Source of the DNA: Scalindua sp964437425
GTDB taxonomy: Bacteria; Planctomycetota; Brocadiia; Brocadiales; Scalinduaceae
Direction: 5' to 3'
NCBI GenBank assembly: GCA_964437425.1
Contig: CAYTGO010000087.1
Location: 1-9,686, forward strand
Length of the DNA stretch: 9,686 nt
Positions 7,052 through 9,686 of the stretch are shown here, piece by piece; position 1 is the stretch's first letter; the number at the start of each line of letters is the position of its first letter. The translations under genes were made by a program, and so were the position numbers. The notes under the pieces are model-generated. The model searched no databases and was not told the origin of the DNA. It was given only the letters and a program-made list of their open reading frames with translations.

Positions 7052-7459
7052 CTACTTGTTCCGCTGCGATGACTCATATGCTTTTCTTATAGCTCGCTTC
7101 TCCCTGCTAACTTCCTCTGCTCTGTGCCATCTCTCTCTGTCATATTGGCTCTCCCAATTAATATCAGGATATCTCTTCTTGAGCACTTCTACATCTCGGT
7201 TACTAATACCCTTCCAATGCATGTCTTTCCTGCTTTTTTGCAATAATGCTTCCATGTTTCTTGTCTTTTCAAATTGGTAAACCTCAGAAATAAGAATTAC
7301 TGCTGCTATCAGACATACACCGCCCACTATGAGTAAATACACATAGTTATTCTTAAGCCACCACTTGAGTCTCTTTCTTGGTCTTGGCAGATCCGGTATT
7401 TTTGTTCTCTTATGTGTCATTTTTATGTTTTTAATCCTTATATTATGTGCAACCTGCAT
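7052..7459 (-). CDS. Small single-pass membrane protein of unknown function
   Basis: The product has 135 residues. I do not recognise the family. A strongly basic N-terminus (KRTK...RPRKRLKWWLKNN, about 17-38) precedes one membrane helix (about 39-59, YVYLLIVGGVCLIAAVILI). A charged, helix-prone tail of about 75 residues follows, with many Arg, Lys and Glu and several Trp. The positive-inside rule puts the tail outside the cytoplasm. The ATG at 7459 lies 4 nt after the stop of the polymerase/ligase gene, so translational coupling is likely. An alternative ATG at 7420 (MTHKR) has an AAGGA about 14 nt upstream and would give 122 residues; I cannot decide between them. As last gene of a kinase, polymerase/ligase, small-protein run, it may be an accessory of polysaccharide assembly, but that is position-based inference only. 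Confidence 0.65.
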   Translation of the reverse strand: MQVAHNIRIKNIKMTHKRTKIPDLPRPRKRLKWWLKNNYVYLLIVGGVCLIAAVILISEVYQFEKTRNMEALLQKSRKDMHWKGISNRDVEVLKKRYPDINWESQYDRERWHRAEEVSREKRAIRKAYESSQRNK

Positions 7460-7463
7460 TTCG

Positions 7464-8093
7464 TTAGTGCGCTACTGCTGTATGTACACCTGGCTCATCT
7501 GATTCGTTCTGCAATGCATTTAATTTTTTTTTGTCTATTTGGTACAATACAACCGCAATTCCCATTAAAAACCAGAATGGTTCCATAATCCTGACAACGA
7601 TGAAAGTATTTGATCCAAGACAATGAACGAGAAGGGCCAGGAACCCGGCAAACAAGCCCATTGTTAACCCCTTGCCAAGATTGTCACTGGCGATACGATT
7701 TGCTGTCAACAGGAACCTGCCGATTTGGTATAGCAGGAAAAAGAATATACTCGTACCTACTAAGCCCAGCTCAGCCAATGTCCTGAAATATTGACCATCA
7801 ATAAACCAGTATCCATTTATGCCGTATCCAAAGATAGGATGGTTTCTAAAATCTTTTAAGACTCCCTGCCAGCTTTGTACCCTCAACGTTGCAGATGAAT
7901 CTAAGGCTAAATCCGTGCCTCCTACCGAAGCCGTATAGCCTACTTCTCTTTTAAAAGTACCACCGTATCTTTCCTTGTAGGATTCCGGCATGATGAAGGG
8001 GCCTATGGCAATAACCGCTACTAAAAAGCCTAGTAGCATTAACTTTTTTTTGCTCATGACAATAAAACACAGGTACATAATCGGTAACCCCAA
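7464..8093 (-). pseudogene. O-antigen polymerase/ligase-like protein, 3' part after the frameshift
   Basis: This is the C-terminal half of the gene that begins at 8871, now in a different frame. The frame can be read from a TTG at 8093, but that TTG has no ribosome site and lies inside a membrane helix, so it is probably not a real start. It continues the helix LPIMYLCFIVM, adds another (LMLLGFLVAVIAIGPFIM), and has a long extracytoplasmic loop. The loop carries LRVQSWQGVLKDF, HPIFGYGING and YFRTLAELGLVG, hallmarks of the Wzy_C/O-antigen ligase domain. Three more hydrophobic segments follow and the frame ends at 7464. Joined to the first 261 codons of the upstream part it restores a 468-residue protein, a normal length for Wzy or WaaL families. 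The motifs look undamaged, which suggests a very recent mutation or a base-call error. Confidence 0.8.
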
Positions 8094-8871
8094 TCCATGT
8101 CGCCCGGGATTGTGTGGCCATAAGCGCTATAAAACTGATTAGAATCAACCCTGTCAGAAGTGCCTTAACTCTTTTTGATTCACTTGTCAAAAGAACCCCT
8201 ATACTAACAGACATAAGCAGGATCAGATAACCGCCCAGGGTTCCCGGTTCGCCCTCTTTGCCTTCAAATGGTGTTGATACGCGTCCACCTAAAGGTAATT
8301 GAGACAAGGCATAAAGGCTGACGATTGCACACGTTACTAATAAGAGTATTAAAAAAGTTTTTGCCTGTTTTCTGGTATTTATGAAATTTACTGCCATGAA
8401 ATATACCATAAAGTATTCAAAGTACTTCAAAACAAACATATAGCCGCCCAGAGTGATCTTGCCAAAAATTCCTCCCAGAATGGTAGAAAAGAGACAGATA
8501 AAGACGTAAGCCGTAATCCCTCTGTTTAAGGGTGTTTTTGGGAAGAGCCCCAAGTCCTTATTCAGAGAAGACTTGGCAAGCCAGCTGAACGATACTAAAA
8601 CCAGAATCAGGTCATCCAGTCTTATTGTCATGCCTACTCCCTGAGTATCCCGACTGCCGAATTCAGGTGAAAGCAGCATTGAAAAGATTAAAAAATAGAG
8701 AGAAATTGGAGGCCAGACAAAACATACTATGACTCCGGATATCGCTACTGCACCTAGTAAAGCAAGTGATGAAGGTACCTTTGTAATGCCAAAGCCAGCA
8801 ATAATACTAAAGAGGATTACTACTACCAGGATTGCTATGAACTTTGCATCTAAAGTTGCTCCACTAGCCAT
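7951..8871 (-). pseudogene. O-antigen polymerase/ligase-like protein, 5' part before the frameshift
   Basis: Read from the ATG at 8871, with AGGAG at 8881-8885 and a 9-nt spacer, this frame gives 306 residues. The first 261 are the authentic N-terminal half of a polytopic Wzy/WaaL-like protein. I count about eight hydrophobic segments, with a short cytoplasmic or periplasmic loop between most of them. The half ends in LMATQSRATWIG, matching the S-R-containing segment at the start of the Wzy_C region. The final 45 residues (from VTDYVPV to the stop at 7951) are hydrophilic and out of frame. Proteins of this class polymerise undecaprenyl-linked repeat units or transfer them to an acceptor at the outer face of the inner membrane. 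It lies 45 nt downstream of the BY-kinase-like gene and presumably shares its transcript. Confidence 0.82.
8088..8091 (-). other. One-base frameshift site in a G4 run
   Basis: On the minus strand the sequence reads ATTGGGGTTACC. Removing one G gives TGG ATT GGG TTA CCG, which joins TWIG to LPIMYLCF and restores an unbroken membrane helix. A later switch at the A8 run (8044-8051) would also reach the downstream frame, but would leave the polar VTDYVPVFYCHEQ in place of a helix. The indel is therefore best placed at or very near the G4 run. Confidence 0.75.
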
Positions 8872-8916
8872 TTTGGTCGTCTCCTGGTAATTTGTATTGT
8901 TTCACTTGTTCAACAC

Positions 8917-9686
8917 TCACATTTTTATGATTCCAAACTGCCATAACATACCAAAGAAAATGAAAGTTAATGTAACAATAAGAATAGTGATTTTTATCCA
9001 TTTTATCCAGGTATTTTCCTTGAAAAAATCCTCCTCTTCAGTTGTCGATGATGGTTCCTCCGTTTCCGAAGTTTTGAATAATCTCTTATGCCACGGTACG
9101 GTTGACACTTCTTCGTCAATAGCAGATGCTTCGTCTGTATCAGGAGCTTCTTCTGTACTCTTTCTCTTTACTTTTTTTATCAAATTTTTCACTATATCGG
9201 GAGTCCATTCCTCATACCACCTCTTGTACCACGGTGGAAACCCTTCTTCCTGCTCTGCCCCGTAGGAATAAGAGTAACCATAATAACCATAATCTTTATA
9301 TTCTCTGCCGGTTTCAGGCTTGAGGCCATTCAGGACTACTCCAATAATGTTTGCTTTCGAAGTGTCGAGCTGTGCCTTTGCCCGTTTCAGTGCGCCTCTG
9401 GCAATTTGGCCTACTTGATTTACCATGACAACGGCATCTACTTTCGCTGCCAGTATAACTGCGTCTGTAGAGGGGAGCACCGGTGTGGAGTCGAACAAGA
9501 CAACATCATATGCTTCCTTCATTTCAGAAATAATTTCCATCATCCTTTCCGAACTAAGCAACTCTGTGGAATTTGGAGGGATTAAACCGGAGGTTATGAT
9601 ATTAAGATTATTTATTCCCGGGGCCGTTGTTGTTATATCCTCCATTCCCATTTTTCCCATCATAATATCTGTATCAGTCTTTATCA
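8917..9686 (-). CDS. BY-kinase-like chain-length regulator (CpsD/Wzc type), 5' end outside the window, with added C-terminal membrane helix
   Basis: The frame is open through the right edge, so the ATG at 9663 is internal and the Walker A region is missing. Residues counted from that ATG show MGKMGMEDI, NIITSGLIPPNSTELL (21-36) and YDVVLFDSTPVLPSTDAV (52-69), the Walker B part of bacterial tyrosine kinases. VDAVVMVNQ and IIGVVLNGL (106-113) also belong to this family. A tyrosine cluster with seven Tyr follows (EYKDYGYYGYSYSYG, 121-135). This is the usual autophosphorylated tail that controls polysaccharide chain length. In typical members the protein ends soon after. Here about 85 acidic, Trp-containing residues follow, then a membrane helix (about 221-243) and a TGA stop at 8917. 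The architecture is therefore extended. The gene sits 45 nt upstream of the polymerase/ligase. Whether it is fused to a Wzz domain cannot be seen. Confidence 0.85.
   Translation of the reverse strand, partial: IKTDTDIMMGKMGMEDITTTAPGINNLNIITSGLIPPNSTELLSSERMMEIISEMKEAYDVVLFDSTPVLPSTDAVILAAKVDAVVMVNQVGQIARGALKRAKAQLDTSKANIIGVVLNGLKPETGREYKDYGYYGYSYSYGAEQEEGFPPWYKRWYEEWTPDIVKNLIKKVKRKSTEEAPDTDEASAIDEEVSTVPWHKRLFKTSETEEPSSTTEEEDFFKENTWIKWIKITILIVTLTFIFFGMLWQFGIIKM

Noticed and set aside
8044..8051. Programmed frameshift or transcript slippage at the A8 run
   Set aside because: A shift here would keep 13 or so polar, out-of-frame residues before it; the continuous membrane helix is restored only by a change at the G4 run upstream.
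8897..9265. Plus-strand 122-codon frame rich in Ser and Phe
   Set aside because: It is exactly antisense to the acidic linker and tail of the BY-kinase-like gene, which has clear family motifs.

Overview
The window is a stretch of a bacterial surface- or exo-polysaccharide locus. It carries two retaining GT-B glycosyltransferases, an asparagine-synthetase-type amidotransferase, a membrane-anchored PHP-domain protein, a Wzy/WaaL-type polymerase or ligase, a BY-kinase-type chain-length regulator and a sugar-nucleotide epimerase. Base composition is moderately AT-rich (roughly 40% GC by eye). Most genes have short gaps and AAGGA- or AGGAG-type ribosome binding sites, which points to a diderm bacterium. 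Gene content and protein style would fit a planctomycete of the anammox type or a similar environmental Gram-negative, but nothing here proves the taxon.

Layout: (1) 1-593, minus strand, the N-terminal two-thirds of an extended SDR epimerase/dehydratase, cut by the window edge. (2) 594-1134, a divergent, AT-rich spacer with a candidate -10 box and a possible minus-strand gene remnant. (3) 1135-6991, a plus-strand run: GT4 glycosyltransferase, asnB-like amidotransferase, second GT4 glycosyltransferase, PHP-domain protein. (4) 6992-7051, a convergent junction overlapped by a 9-bp inverted repeat. (5) 7052-9686, a minus-strand run read from the right edge: the C-terminal part of a BY-kinase-like ATPase with a tyrosine cluster, then an O-antigen polymerase/ligase-like membrane protein broken by a one-base frameshift, then a small single-pass membrane protein.

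Inferred joint role: the epimerase prepares a nucleotide sugar, the two glycosyltransferases add sugars to a lipid-linked repeat unit, and the amidotransferase may amidate a sugar acid or a precursor. The Wzy/WaaL-like protein would polymerise or transfer the chain outside the inner membrane, and the tyrosine-kinase-like protein would set chain length.

The points most worth a second look are three. The PHP protein has lost the first HxH metal motif (RxT instead) and carries a two-helix membrane hairpin inside the domain. The BY-kinase tail continues past its tyrosine cluster into an acidic linker and an extra C-terminal membrane helix. The polymerase/ligase gene is frameshifted at a G4 run. 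I did not find a CRISPR array, tRNA, rRNA, complete insertion sequence or obviously new defence system.
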